This document shows, one piece after another, positions 37,188-46,343 of a stretch of DNA of 64,000 nucleotides (its first letter is position 1; each line of letters opens with the position of its first letter). The translations under genes were made by a program, and so were the position numbers. The DNA is from Pseudomonas sp. G2-4 (GTDB lineage Bacteria; Pseudomonadota; Gammaproteobacteria; Pseudomonadales; Pseudomonadaceae), in NCBI RefSeq assembly GCF_030064125.1, contig NZ_CP125957.1:3162001-3226000 (forward strand). Direction: 5' to 3'. The notes beneath the pieces were generated by a model. It made no database searches, had not been told where the DNA came from, and worked only from the letters and a program-made list of their open reading frames with translations.

Positions 37188-38294
37188 TCAGTTCCCGTGG
37201 TTGTCGAAGCCGTCGAAGAAACTCGCTACGTGAAGAGCGTCCAGCGCCTCCAGCGTAGGCGGGTTCCAGCGCGGGTTCTTGTCTTTGTCGATCAGCAACG
37301 CGCGCACGCCTTCGATCAGGTCGCCGCGTTCGAACCATTGCCGGTCCAGGTGCAGCTCCAGGGCAAAACAGTCTTCCAGGCTCAAGTGGCGCCCGCGCCG
37401 CAGCATTTCCAGGGTCACGGCCATCGCCAGGGGCGAACGGGTTTCCAGCAGGTCGGCGGTTTTCAAGGCCCACCCGTGGCTGTTGGCGACCGTGACCTGG
37501 CGCAGCTGTTCGACCATGCTCGGCACGTCAGGGAGGGCAAAAAAGTGATCGATGGCCGGACGCAAGTCGGCCAGGGGCGGGGCGGGCAGTTGCTGCATGC
37601 CGAGTTTGGCTAGTTGGCTTTGCAGGTCCTTGAGCGGAGAGTCGTGCCATTCCAACCGATCGAGGCGCGCATCGAGCTGTTCGAGTTTGTGACTGTCGAG
37701 GTACCAGTCGGCCAACCCGCAATACAGCGCGTCGGCCGCGCGGATCTGCACACCGCTGACGCCTAGGTAGATACCCAGTTCGCCAGGAATGCGCGGCAGG
37801 AAGTAACTGCCACCCACGTCCGGGAAGTAACCGATGCCGACTTCCGGCATGCCCAGGCGGCTGCGTTCGGTCACCACCCGCAGGTCGGCGCCTTGGGCCA
37901 ACCCCATGCCGCCGCCCAGGACGAAGCCATCCAGCAGGGCGAGAACCGGTTTGCGGTAGTGATGGATCGTCAGGTCGAGGGCGTATTCCTCGACGAAAAA
38001 GTCTTGATGCAGCGTATCGCCCTGCTTATGGCTGTCATACAGCGAGCGGATATCACCGCCCGCGCAAAACGCCTTGTCGCCGGCGCCGCGCAGTACCACC
38101 GCGCGGATCTGTGGGTCGAGGGCCCAGGTATCCAGTTGTTGTTGCAAGCTGCGCACCATGCCCAGGGTCAGGGCATTGAGGCCGGCGGGGCGGTTCAGGG
38201 TCAAGTGGCCGATATGGTTGCGGACATCGACCAACACCTCACGGGCCGTGACATCGACGGTCCCTGCGGCTTGGGGTGAAACCTGAGCAGTCAT
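37188..38294 (-). CDS. 3-hydroxyisobutyryl-CoA hydrolase / enoyl-CoA hydratase family (ECH_2)
   Basis: A 368-residue crotonase-fold protein, longer than simple hydratases and with the extra C-terminal half of human HIBCH-like hydrolases. Motifs are LNRPAGLNALTLGMV, AFCAGGDIRSLYDSHKQGD, LDGFVLGGGMGLAQGADLRV, and GMPEVGIGYFPDVGGSYFLP with the catalytic Glu and Asp; near the end RGDLIEGVRALLIDKDKNP. ATG 38294 has AGGGAG upstream; an earlier in-frame start would lie in the promoter region. It would release 3-hydroxyisobutyrate in valine catabolism. Confidence 0.87.
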   Translation of the reverse strand: MTAQVSPQAAGTVDVTAREVLVDVRNHIGHLTLNRPAGLNALTLGMVRSLQQQLDTWALDPQIRAVVLRGAGDKAFCAGGDIRSLYDSHKQGDTLHQDFFVEEYALDLTIHHYRKPVLALLDGFVLGGGMGLAQGADLRVVTERSRLGMPEVGIGYFPDVGGSYFLPRIPGELGIYLGVSGVQIRAADALYCGLADWYLDSHKLEQLDARLDRLEWHDSPLKDLQSQLAKLGMQQLPAPPLADLRPAIDHFFALPDVPSMVEQLRQVTVANSHGWALKTADLLETRSPLAMAVTLEMLRRGRHLSLEDCFALELHLDRQWFERGDLIEGVRALLIDKDKNPRWNPPTLEALDALHVASFFDGFDNHGN

Positions 38295-38360
38295 CGCTAA
38301 CTCCCTGCTTTTATTGTTCTTTATAAAGTGTATCGCACGTACCAGGTCGGGATCGTAACA

Positions 38361-38379
38361 GTGCAAATTTGCATTGCAC
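38361..38379. promoter_or_regulatory. Nested palindromes upstream of the valine-type operon
   Basis: GTGCAAATTTGCATTGCAC contains the perfect 12-bp palindrome TGCAAATTTGCA and a wider inverted repeat GTGCAA-n7-TTGCAC. It lies 67-85 bp upstream of the hydrolase ATG, in a suitable place for an operator. I cannot name the regulator. Confidence 0.5.
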
Positions 38380-38428
38380 AACCGGGATACGTGCAGGTCC
38401 TGTCTGCATATTTATAGCAGCCACAGGA

Positions 38429-39136
38429 TCAACCGCGACCCGACAGGACCTCCGTGATGCTCCGGCGCTTGGCATTGCGCTCGCTGATATGGATCAATTG
38501 CTCGAGATCTTCAGGGGTTACGTCAAAGAAAGCCTCCATCTCCGCCAGAGCGAGCTTCAAATCCTCGGGGGTGATGGCTTGACGGTCGACAGGGGGATGG
38601 TCGGCAGGTATGACGGCCACCGGTTCAGCCGCCCGTTTCGGATAACGCACCCGCGTCAGGTTGTTGTAGGCCAGCGCGCTGACAAGCAGGGCGGAACCGG
38701 CCAGCATGGCGGCACCGACTGCTTGCCAGTCGAGGGCAACAATAGAGGAATCTGCCAGCACCAGCGTTGCCGCCACGGCACCTGCCGGCGGGTGCACGCA
38801 ACGCAGCCAACACATCAACACCAGGGCCATGCCGGCAGCCAGGCACGCACTGCCCAGCGTGCGTCCCAGCACATGGGCCACCAGCAGCGCCACGACAGAT
38901 GCACACAGGTAGCCGCCAACAATCGACCAGGGTTGGGCGAGGGCACCCGAAGACACGGCAAACAACAGCACCGCGGAAGCGCCGAGAGGGCCAATCAGAT
39001 GTTGCGCCACCTCGAGGCCATAGACCTGGCTGCAGAGCCAGACACTGAACATCGTCCCCAGGGCCATGCCGATGGCGGCGCGACTCCATTCGGTAGGGCG
39101 GGTATTGATAGCAGCGGGGAACCAGCGAGCAAGCAT
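38429..39136 (-). CDS. HPP-family integral membrane protein lacking CBS domains
   Basis: A 235-residue HPP-domain protein with about four hydrophobic segments (ALGTMFSVWLCSQVYG, SAVLLFAVSSGALAQPWSIV, CASVVALLVAHVLGRTLGSA, AVGAAMLAGSALLVSALAYN) and the name-giving His-Pro-Pro in RCVHPPAGAVAATL. After the membrane part there is only the linker helix (ITPEDLKLALAEMEAFF, DVTPEDLEQLIHISER), and the protein ends where longer homologues continue into paired CBS domains. Function is uncertain; some HPP proteins have been linked to nitrite transport. ATG 39136 is preferred to TTG 39151. Confidence 0.82.
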   Translation of the reverse strand: MLARWFPAAINTRPTEWSRAAIGMALGTMFSVWLCSQVYGLEVAQHLIGPLGASAVLLFAVSSGALAQPWSIVGGYLCASVVALLVAHVLGRTLGSACLAAGMALVLMCWLRCVHPPAGAVAATLVLADSSIVALDWQAVGAAMLAGSALLVSALAYNNLTRVRYPKRAAEPVAVIPADHPPVDRQAITPEDLKLALAEMEAFFDVTPEDLEQLIHISERNAKRRSITEVLSGRG

Positions 39137-39160
39137 TAAGCGACAATCCAAAAAACGAAC

Positions 39161-39199
39161 AAAAAAAGGGGCTTACGGGAATATCCCTGAAAGCCCTTT
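39161..39199 (-). terminator. Rho-independent terminator after ugd
   Basis: On the minus strand a GC-rich stem (GGGCTTTCAGGGA against TCCCGTAAGCCCC, with a few mismatches, loop TAT) is followed by a run of seven T residues. It is about 110 bp past the ugd stop and would end that transcript before the HPP gene. Confidence 0.75.
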
Positions 39200-39310
39200 A
39201 AGTGTTCCAACAATTGGGGGAGGAACGAGGCACAGTGTGACGGTCGTCACCTGCGCTTACAAATTCATATTAATGCTGCTTGAGTGCATTTTTTTTGAGG
39301 TAAAATCATT

Positions 39311-40690
39311 TCACGCGCTTTTCGAGGCTTTGAACCAGGTCTGCGCGGCGATGGGCAGGTGGCGCGATTGTCCGCGGCCCATCGGGAAATAGCTAAACCC
39401 TTTGTCTGCCATGCGTTCCGGGTCATACAGATTACGCCCGTCGAAAATCACGGGCGCCTTGAGCCGTTGCTGGATCAGGTCAAAGTCCGGCGCCTTGAAC
39501 GGCTGCCATTCGGTACAAATGACCAGCGCATCGGCGCCCGGCAATACCGATTCCGGCGTGCCCATCAGCATGAGTTTCTGTTCATTGGGATAGAGCAATT
39601 GGGTCTGCTGCATCGCCTCCGGATCAAAGGCGCGCACGCTGGCACCGGCGGCCCATAACGACTCCAAGAGCGTGCGGCTCGGTGCGTCGCGCATGTCATC
39701 GGTGTTGGGCTTGAAGGCCAGGCCCCACAGCGCAAAGGTCTTGCCTCGCAGATCACCGTTGTAGAACGCGTTGATGCGTTCGAACAACTTGTGCTTCTGT
39801 CGCTGATTGATGGTTTCCACCGCTTGCAGCAGATCGCTGGAACAGTTGGCCTGCTCGGCGGTGTGGATCAGGGCGCGCATGTCCTTGGGAAAACACGAGC
39901 CGCCGTAGCCGCAACCCGGGTAGATGAAGTGGTAGCCAATGCGCGAATCGGCACCGATGCCCAGGCGCACGGATTCGATGTCGGCCCCCAGGTGTTCGGC
40001 CAGTTCGGCGATCTGGTTGATGAAGCTGATTTTCGTCGCCAGCATGCCGTTGGCGGCGTATTTGGTCAGTTCGGCGCTGCGCAGGTCCATGAACAGGATC
40101 CGGTCGTGGTTGCGGTTGAAGGGTGCGTACAGGTCGCGCATGGTTTCACGGACTTCATCGCGCTCGCAGCCGATCACGATGCGGTCAGGGCGACGGCAAT
40201 CGGCGACCGCCGAGCCTTCCTTGAGAAATTCCGGGTTGGAGACGATATCGAACTGCAACAGGCGACCGGCCTTGAGCAGGCATTTATCGATGTGCGCCCG
40301 AAGGACGTCGCCAGTGCCGACCGGTACGGTGGACTTCTCCACCACGAGGACCGGTTGCTCGCGATAGCGGGCGACCGCTTCACCGACTGCCAGGACCTGG
40401 CACAGATCGGCCGATCCATCTTCCCTGGACGGCGTGCCCACCGCGATAAACAGCACCTGGCCGTGTTGCACGGCAAGCTGTGGGTCACTGGTGAAGTGCA
40501 ATCGTCCGGCTTCCAGTCCTTCACGCACCAGCGCTGCCAGCCCAGGCTCGTAGATACTCACGTGGCCCTGGCGCAGGCTTTCGACTTTCTGCTCGTCAAT
40601 GTCCATGCACACCACGTCATGGCCTACCTCGGCCAGTACGGCGGCTTGCACCAAGCCGACGTAACCACTTCCGAACACACTGATTTTCAT
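39311..40690 (-). CDS. ugd: UDP-glucose 6-dehydrogenase
   Basis: A 459-residue enzyme oxidising UDP-glucose to UDP-glucuronate with two NAD+. The N-terminal Rossmann motif is VFGSGYVGLVQAAVLAEVGH; the thiohemiacetal cysteine is Cys266 in GCGYGGSCFPKD; also seen are VEKSTVPVGTGD, SNPEFLKEGSA and the C-terminal FKPNTDDMRDAPSRTLLESL. Length is normal. It stands alone, with its own terminator. The product feeds exopolysaccharide or aminoarabinose synthesis, but no such genes are adjacent. Confidence 0.92.
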   Translation of the reverse strand: MKISVFGSGYVGLVQAAVLAEVGHDVVCMDIDEQKVESLRQGHVSIYEPGLAALVREGLEAGRLHFTSDPQLAVQHGQVLFIAVGTPSREDGSADLCQVLAVGEAVARYREQPVLVVEKSTVPVGTGDVLRAHIDKCLLKAGRLLQFDIVSNPEFLKEGSAVADCRRPDRIVIGCERDEVRETMRDLYAPFNRNHDRILFMDLRSAELTKYAANGMLATKISFINQIAELAEHLGADIESVRLGIGADSRIGYHFIYPGCGYGGSCFPKDMRALIHTAEQANCSSDLLQAVETINQRQKHKLFERINAFYNGDLRGKTFALWGLAFKPNTDDMRDAPSRTLLESLWAAGASVRAFDPEAMQQTQLLYPNEQKLMLMGTPESVLPGADALVICTEWQPFKAPDFDLIQQRLKAPVIFDGRNLYDPERMADKGFSYFPMGRGQSRHLPIAAQTWFKASKSA

Positions 40691-40787
40691 GGCGGACTCC
40701 CTGGATTTCCGAGCGGGCGGACAGGCACAACCAGCGCTTTGCCGCAGCGCGCTCGTCTCAGGGTAAGTCGGGGATGTTGCAGTTCAC

Positions 40788-41708
40788 TTACAGGCCGTCT
40801 AACCGATAGCCCGCGGGCAGTTGCGCCACAAATTCGTCGACCACTTCCCGGGTCAGGCTGACGATGTCTTCCACGCGTTCCATTCCCGCGCCGGTCCGCC
40901 AACTGGCGACGATGTCCATCACCGACGGCAGCGGTACGCCGTCCACCAGGGTCAGCGTGCCCTGGGCCAGTTCGCCCAGGACCAATGCCGCGGGCATGGC
41001 GCCGATGCCAAAGCCATCACGAACCAGGCGAGTGATGGCCGACGCCGAGTTCACGCAGTTGATGCGTGGCGAGACGATGTTGGCGGAATGCAGCAGGTTG
41101 AGGATGTCCTGGTGGGGCCGTGAGTTGCGCGAGAAGGTCACGATACGTTCCTGGGACAGGCCCTCCAGCGACGCATAATTCCGGTCATAGACGGAGCCGG
41201 TGCGCACCACCCAATGCATCGGATAACGGGTCAGCAGGGCGTTGCGCACGCTGTCGAGGCGCAGGATGTCGGTCTGGAAAATGATGTCCTGGTAGCCTTT
41301 CTCCAGCTGAGAACACAGGTTGCTCGCGGTGTCGGCCGACAACTCGATCTCCAGCGCCGGATAACACGCCATCAGGCGGGTGACCAAAGGGCTGAGCCAG
41401 GTGTGGATCACTGTATCCATTGCGCCAATGCGGATTCGGCCACGCACCTGGCGAGGGTCCTTGATCACCGCCTTCATGCTTTGCATGGTGTCCATGATGC
41501 GTTCGGCATATTCCAGCACCCGCTGTCCTTCGGAGGTCAGCGACACACCCTTGGAGTCGCGCACGAACAGGCGCACGCCCATTTCGTCTTCCAAGGCCGC
41601 GATCCGGCTGGAAATGGACGCCTGAGTGGTGAACAGCTTCTCCGCTGTGAGCCGAAAGCTCTTCAGGCGGGCGACCCAGACGAAGGTTTCGAGAAACTTG
41701 ATGTTCAT
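40788..41708 (-). CDS. LysR-family regulator, copy A of a paralogous pair
   Basis: A 306-residue LysR regulator. The N-terminal winged helix is NIKFLETFVWVARLKSFRLT with the recognition part AEKLFTTQASISSRIAALED. The effector domain contains GRIRIGAMDTVIHTWLSPLV and CVNSASAITRLVRDGFGIGA. It is strikingly similar along its length to the LysR at 43250-44197, sharing for example MDTVIHTWLSPL, NLL-x-A and RDGFGIGA-P-AALV. The two flank an NTF2-like gene and a DUF1445 gene, all on the minus strand, which suggests tandem duplication and control of these genes or of the divergent porin. Confidence 0.9.
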   Translation of the reverse strand: MNIKFLETFVWVARLKSFRLTAEKLFTTQASISSRIAALEDEMGVRLFVRDSKGVSLTSEGQRVLEYAERIMDTMQSMKAVIKDPRQVRGRIRIGAMDTVIHTWLSPLVTRLMACYPALEIELSADTASNLCSQLEKGYQDIIFQTDILRLDSVRNALLTRYPMHWVVRTGSVYDRNYASLEGLSQERIVTFSRNSRPHQDILNLLHSANIVSPRINCVNSASAITRLVRDGFGIGAMPAALVLGELAQGTLTLVDGVPLPSVMDIVASWRTGAGMERVEDIVSLTREVVDEFVAQLPAGYRLDGL

Positions 41709-41757
41709 TTGGGTGGTTCCTCGAAAGGGTCATGGAGGCTCAAGCCGGGCACAATGA

Positions 41758-42315
41758 TCAGAGTTGGGCTCTTTTTTCACTGATTGGGTTAATCACGAAT
41801 TGAATCACGTCCTGAAGCGCGCCTGAATCCGGCGCGTTACTCACTGCCGCCTCGGTGCTGCACCACGGATAGTCGAGCCTCGATGCCCACGCCATGACCA
41901 TCGGCAAATCAGCAGCCGGCAAGGTCTTCATGTGTTGGATTGTAATGGTCAGTCGCTCGGTCAATCTCGACGTCGGATCGAACTGCCAGTCATACAGACC
42001 ACAACCGACACGGGCCTCACCGCCGTCCTTGCCCGACATCGCCACCAGCCATTTGCACTGGAACACGTTGGCGTCCGTTGCCGGCGGGGCTCCCAGGCAA
42101 AACGTGTAGACGTTCTCGAAGGTCTGGCCAAAGCGACTGACCAGCACATCGCCAATGGCAGCACGGCCCTCAACGTGGTCGGGGAACGAGATCGACCCTG
42201 TGCGCACGATCATGTCCAGAATGGCATCCGGCGCCAAGGCTTGGCTCAGCAGGTGAGGGCGGTTGCCGTCCTTGGCGTTTATGTACTGCTGAATCGACAG
42301 TTGAGGCGTGTTCAT
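41758..42315 (-). CDS. NTF2-like / SnoaL-fold protein
   Basis: A 185-residue soluble protein with an NTF2-like pattern: LSIQQYINAKDGNRPHLLSQ, a conserved aspartate in ALAPDAILDMIVRTG, AAIGDVLVSRFGQTFENVYT, and CGLYDWQFDPTSRLTERLTI. The activity is unknown. TAGGGA precedes the ATG at a normal distance. It lies between the DUF1445 gene (41 bp upstream) and LysR copy A (50 bp downstream), so co-transcription of this minus-strand set is likely. Confidence 0.72.
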   Translation of the reverse strand: MNTPQLSIQQYINAKDGNRPHLLSQALAPDAILDMIVRTGSISFPDHVEGRAAIGDVLVSRFGQTFENVYTFCLGAPPATDANVFQCKWLVAMSGKDGGEARVGCGLYDWQFDPTSRLTERLTITIQHMKTLPAADLPMVMAWASRLDYPWCSTEAAVSNAPDSGALQDVIQFVINPISEKRAQL

Positions 42316-42355
42316 CGGGTATCCCTATCAAGTTGAGCGCGGCCTCGTCCGAGGC

Positions 42356-43159
42356 TCACAAGTCACTGTTCCATAAATCCGTCACCAGCATGCAGCCCGG
42401 GGCGTGGGTGATGCAGAGCGGTGGGCGCGAGGCCTGGACCACCGATTGAGGCGTCACACCGCAGGCCCAGAACACCGGGATCTCGTCCGCTTCCACTGGC
42501 ACGGCGTCACCGTAATCTGGTTTGTCCAGGGACTGAATGCCAATCAGCGACGGATCACCGATATGGACCGGGGCGCCATGGACGTTGGGCATGCGGCCGG
42601 TGATCTGGATCGCCTGGATCGCCGCAGCGGCTTTCATTGGCCGCATGGTCACCACCATTTTGCCAGACAGGCGAGCGGTGGGGCGCGTGTCGATGTTGGT
42701 CCGGAACATCGCGACGTTGCGCCCCAGATCAATGTGCCTGAGACGGATGCCCGCCTCCAGCAAGGGTTGCTCAAACGAGAACGAGCAGCCGAGGGCGAAG
42801 GCCACCAAGTCGTCTTGCCACAGGTGCTCGATGTCCAACGGTTCCTCGGTCAACTCGCCGTGTCGATAGACCCGGTATTGAGGCACCTCATGACGGATAT
42901 CGATGGGGGTGCCCAAGTTACGGAAAAACGGGTCCCCTGGCTCGGTCACGTCGAGCAGCGGGCAGGCCTGGCGGTTGAGGGTGCAATAGCGCAGGAATTC
43001 GTTGGCCCAATCGCTGGGCAATATCACGATATTGGCTTGCACCCGCCCCTGGCCCAGGCCGCTGGTATGGCCCTGATACTGGCCGGCGGCGATGTGTTGG
43101 CGTAGGGCGAGCGGGGCGCATTGCTGCAGGTGTTCGAAGGGCAGGGCCGGTTGACTCAT
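42356..43159 (-). CDS. DUF1445 family putative hydro-lyase (YcsI/D-glutamate cyclase-like)
   Basis: A 267-residue protein of the DUF1445 family, annotated in many genomes as putative hydro-lyase and related to mitochondrial D-glutamate cyclase. Visible motifs: [69 protein letters not shown], and the conserved end [13 protein letters not shown] with [15 protein letters not shown] 43159 has GGAG 8 bp upstream; a GTG one codon earlier is possible. The substrate is probably a small oxo- or amino acid; nothing nearby fixes it. Confidence 0.85.
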   Translation of the reverse strand: MSQPALPFEHLQQCAPLALRQHIAAGQYQGHTSGLGQGRVQANIVILPSDWANEFLRYCTLNRQACPLLDVTEPGDPFFRNLGTPIDIRHEVPQYRVYRHGELTEEPLDIEHLWQDDLVAFALGCSFSFEQPLLEAGIRLRHIDLGRNVAMFRTNIDTRPTARLSGKMVVTMRPMKAAAAIQAIQITGRMPNVHGAPVHIGDPSLIGIQSLDKPDYGDAVPVEADEIPVFWACGVTPQSVVQASRPPLCITHAPGCMLVTDLWNSDL

Positions 43160-43249
43160 CACGACATCTCCAAAGGTTCATAGCTCTTTTTTAGAGAAGC
43201 GTGGCAATGTCGTCCAACAAGGAATATTGGTACCCCCCACAACTAAAAG

Positions 43250-44197
43250 TTATTCCAGGGGCGGCTGGCTGTTCAGGCCGGGGACCGCCACCATGCGTTG
43301 CGACCCGACGTCGAGGGCGTACTGGCCCACTACCTGGCGACTCATCTGGACGATGCGCTCGATCAGCTCCAGTCCCACGCCGGCACGCCACGAAGCCACG
43401 ACATGCAGCTGGGGCAGGGCAGTGCCGGGCTCCAGCAGGATCAACTCGCCGCTGGCCAGCGGCTTAGCCACCAGCGCGGCCGGTAATGCGCCAATCCCGA
43501 AGCCGTCACGAATCAGCCGGGTCATGGCCGAGACCGAGTTGACGCAACTGACCCGCGGCGCGGCGACGCCATGGGCGTACAACAGGTTAAGCACGTCCTG
43601 GTGCGGTCGCGAGTGCTTGACGAATGTGATGATGCGTTCGCTGGCCATCTCGACCAGTGACGCATAGGGTCGGGCATAAATCGAGTGGCTGGCGGCGATC
43701 CAGTGCATGGGGTAGTGGCCGAGTTCGAGGTTGCGCACGCTTTCGTGGCGGACCAGATCGGTCTGGAACACGATATCCAGATAGCCTTTCTGCAGTTGCT
43801 CGCAGAGATTGCGCGCAGCATCGGCGGTGATTTCGATTTCCACGCTGGGGAAGGCCTGCATCAGCATCGACATCAACGGACTGAGCCAGGTGTGAATCAC
43901 GGTATCCATCACGCCGATACGCACCAGGCCTTGCTGCGGGCTGGTGGTGTCCAGTGACTGCTTCAGCGCCCGTTGGACTTCGAGCATCTGTTCGGCGTAG
44001 TCGAGCACTTTGAGGCCTTCAGGTGTCAGCGAAACCCCGCGCGAATCCCGCACGAACAGGCGCAAGCCCAACTCCTCTTCCAACGATGCGATCCGGCTGG
44101 AAATCGCGGCCTGGGTGCTGAACATTTTTTCGGCGGTGAGGCTGAAGCTTTGCAGCCGGGCAACCCAGACGAAGGTTTCGAGGAATTTGAGGTTCAT
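43250..44197 (-). CDS. LysR-family regulator, copy B of a paralogous pair
   Basis: A 315-residue LysR regulator that closely parallels copy A at 40788-41708: NLKFLETFVWVARLQSFSLT, AEKMFSTQAAISSRIASLEE, GLVRIGVMDTVIHTWLSPLM, CVNSVSAMTRLIRDGFGIGA. ATG 44197 is chosen from this alignment; a longer in-frame start at 44269 has no support. It is divergent from the OprD porin gene with 253 bp between starts, the classic arrangement for LysR control of a neighbour, and also heads the minus-strand DUF1445/NTF2 genes. Confidence 0.9.
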   Translation of the reverse strand: MNLKFLETFVWVARLQSFSLTAEKMFSTQAAISSRIASLEEELGLRLFVRDSRGVSLTPEGLKVLDYAEQMLEVQRALKQSLDTTSPQQGLVRIGVMDTVIHTWLSPLMSMLMQAFPSVEIEITADAARNLCEQLQKGYLDIVFQTDLVRHESVRNLELGHYPMHWIAASHSIYARPYASLVEMASERIITFVKHSRPHQDVLNLLYAHGVAAPRVSCVNSVSAMTRLIRDGFGIGALPAALVAKPLASGELILLEPGTALPQLHVVASWRAGVGLELIERIVQMSRQVVGQYALDVGSQRMVAVPGLNSQPPLE

Positions 44198-44450
44198 AGC
44201 GGTTCTCTTGGCGCTTATGGTTCTTATGTTTGCAATTGTTACTCCAGATCGGGCGATTGGGCGCATCAAATTTTCTTATGCCCGATCCGGCTTTTTTCCC
44301 GTTTGACGCTGCCCGGAACCGCCGCGAAGAATCCGGTCCACGACGCAGGCCACTGCGTCCGCATCCCAAACGAAACGCCTTAACACAACAATAATAAGGC
44401 GCGCGCAACGCCCCTGGTGGGTTCGCTCGCGTTCATAAAAGGAGCACGCC

Positions 44451-45692
44451 GTGCGACATTTCACACCCTCCCAATGGATCTGCACCCCGATCGGTACCTT
44501 GCTCGGCTTGAGCCTCATCGGCGTACCGAGCGCCCAGGCTGACTTCATCGCTGACAGCAAAGGCAGCCTGGAAGCCCGCAACTTCTACTTCAACCGCGAC
44601 TTTCGCCAGGAAGGTGCACGGGACAAGGCTGAAGAATGGGCACAGGGTTTTCTGTTGCGGATAGAGTCGGGATACACCGCCGGGACCGTGGGTTTTGGCC
44701 TGGATGCCTTGGGCATGGCCGGTTTCAAGCTGGATTCCGGCGGCGGCACGGCGGGCACCAATCTGCTGCCCGCCGATTTGTCTGGCGGCTCTCAAGACCG
44801 CTATGGCGAACTGGGCTTGACCGCCAAAGCGCGCATCTCCAATAGCGTCCTGAAGGTGGGAACGCTGCAAATCAAAGACCCGGCAGTGAGTTCCAACGAC
44901 ACGCGTCTGCTTCCAGGCACCTTCAAGGGGGGGCTGCTGAGCGTGCAGGAAATCGATCGCTTGAAGCTGACCGCCGGGCGACTCACCCAGATCAACTTTG
45001 TCGACTCCACTGACTATCAGGACATGACCGCCAACCGCATCGGCGGAACCACCGACAAGTTCCAGTTCGCCGGCGCGGACTACCAATTCTTGCCGAACCT
45101 CACGGCGCAATACCGCTATGGCCAGTTGGAAAACATCTATCAGCAGAACTACCTTGGGTTCGTCCATACCTTGGACCTGGGGGCAGGGCAGTCGCTCAAG
45201 AGCGACGTACGCTATTCGCGCAGTACCGAAGACGGCAACTTCCGTGATATCGACAACCAGGCCTTCGGCGCTCTGTTTACGTACAGCCTCGGTGGGCATG
45301 CGCTGGGCCTGGGCTATCAGCGCATCAGCGGCGACGATCCGTTTCCCTACATCAGCCGCAGCGATCCCTACCTGGTCAACTTCGTGCAGATTGGCGACTT
45401 CGCCAACATCGACGAACGTTCCTGGCAGGCGCGCTATGACTATAACTTTGCGGCACTGGGCTTCCCGGGGTTGACCTTCATGACCCGCTACATTTCAGGC
45501 GACAACGTGCAACGCACCGCGCCGGGGGAAGGCAAGGAATGGGAGCGCAACACTGACATTGCCTATGTAGTACAGGACGGCACGTTGAAAGGGCTGGGTG
45601 TCAAATGGCGCAATGCATCGGTGCGGTCGAACTTTGGTAATGATCTGGATGAGAATCGGTTGATCGTCAGTTATACGGTTGCGCTTTGGTGA
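44451..45692 (+). CDS. OprD-family outer-membrane porin
   Basis: A 413-residue substrate-specific porin. A signal peptide ends near residue 30 (SLIGVPSAQA). The mature protein begins with the OprD pattern DFIADSKGSLEARNFYFNRD and contains GFGLDALGMAGFKLDSG, the extended loop region GGLLSVQEIDRLKLTAGRLT, YQRISGDDPFPYISRSD and the terminal beta-strand NRLIVSYTVALW. GTG is the start, with AAAAGGAG 8 bp upstream. OprD porins take up amino acids, aromatic acids or other small carboxylates. Neighbouring regulators suggest it imports the substrate of the DUF1445/NTF2 gene set. Confidence 0.9.
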   Translation: MRHFTPSQWICTPIGTLLGLSLIGVPSAQADFIADSKGSLEARNFYFNRDFRQEGARDKAEEWAQGFLLRIESGYTAGTVGFGLDALGMAGFKLDSGGGTAGTNLLPADLSGGSQDRYGELGLTAKARISNSVLKVGTLQIKDPAVSSNDTRLLPGTFKGGLLSVQEIDRLKLTAGRLTQINFVDSTDYQDMTANRIGGTTDKFQFAGADYQFLPNLTAQYRYGQLENIYQQNYLGFVHTLDLGAGQSLKSDVRYSRSTEDGNFRDIDNQAFGALFTYSLGGHALGLGYQRISGDDPFPYISRSDPYLVNFVQIGDFANIDERSWQARYDYNFAALGFPGLTFMTRYISGDNVQRTAPGEGKEWERNTDIAYVVQDGTLKGLGVKWRNASVRSNFGNDLDENRLIVSYTVALW

Positions 45693-45713
45693 GATCGCGT
45701 AGGGACTTGATGA

Positions 45714-46343
45714 TCAGCGCGGGCGTTCCAGAAACAACAAGCGCACCGCTAATGCTGTCATGATCCCGGCAAAACCGTACGTCCCTAGACGCCTTGAAGT
45801 CCTGCCGCTTACCAGTTTTGCTTTCAACTGTCCGGCACATAGGCCAAGCAGAGTGTGGAAGATGAGTGCAATCAGTGCCAGCAGTGCTCCCAAGAGTATC
45901 AGCTGCAGACTGACGTCCCCGGTCGTCAGGGTGACGAACTGGGGCAGGAACACCATAAAGAACAACAGCGCCTTGGGATTCAAGAGACTGTTGAGTGTGC
46001 CTCGAGCGAAGATTTTCCAGAAGGATGTGTCCTGAAGCTGAGCGTTCTGAGACACCGTCGGTGTCCTCAGTGCTTGCCAGGCGAGCCACAGGAGATAACA
46101 GGCCCCGGCCAAACGGAGCGCTTCGAATGCCGGAGTCCAACTCATCACCAGCGCACCAATGCCAGCGCTGACCATGATCGTCATCAGCAAATCCGAAAAG
46201 GAGATGCCGAGGGCTGCAGCAAAACCACCGCGCCAGCCATGGGCCAACGCATGGCTGGTTACAAAGGCCATGTTGGGACCCGGAACGATCAGCAAAAGTA
46301 CGACAGCAACCACGAATAGATAGAGATTGGCTGGATCTGGCAT
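45714..46343 (-). CDS. LysE/RhtB-family amino acid exporter
   Basis: A 209-residue membrane protein with five to six hydrophobic segments. The family signature is VLLLIVPGPNMAFVTSHALA near the N-terminus and the conserved GTLNSLLNPKALLFFMVFLP in the middle. ATG 46343 is used, with GGAG 9 bp upstream; the longer frame ahead of it has no membrane character. It likely exports an amino acid or homoserine-like compound. It converges with the porin gene, 21 bp apart. Confidence 0.87.
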   Translation of the reverse strand: MPDPANLYLFVVAVVLLLIVPGPNMAFVTSHALAHGWRGGFAAALGISFSDLLMTIMVSAGIGALVMSWTPAFEALRLAGACYLLWLAWQALRTPTVSQNAQLQDTSFWKIFARGTLNSLLNPKALLFFMVFLPQFVTLTTGDVSLQLILLGALLALIALIFHTLLGLCAGQLKAKLVSGRTSRRLGTYGFAGIMTALAVRLLFLERPR

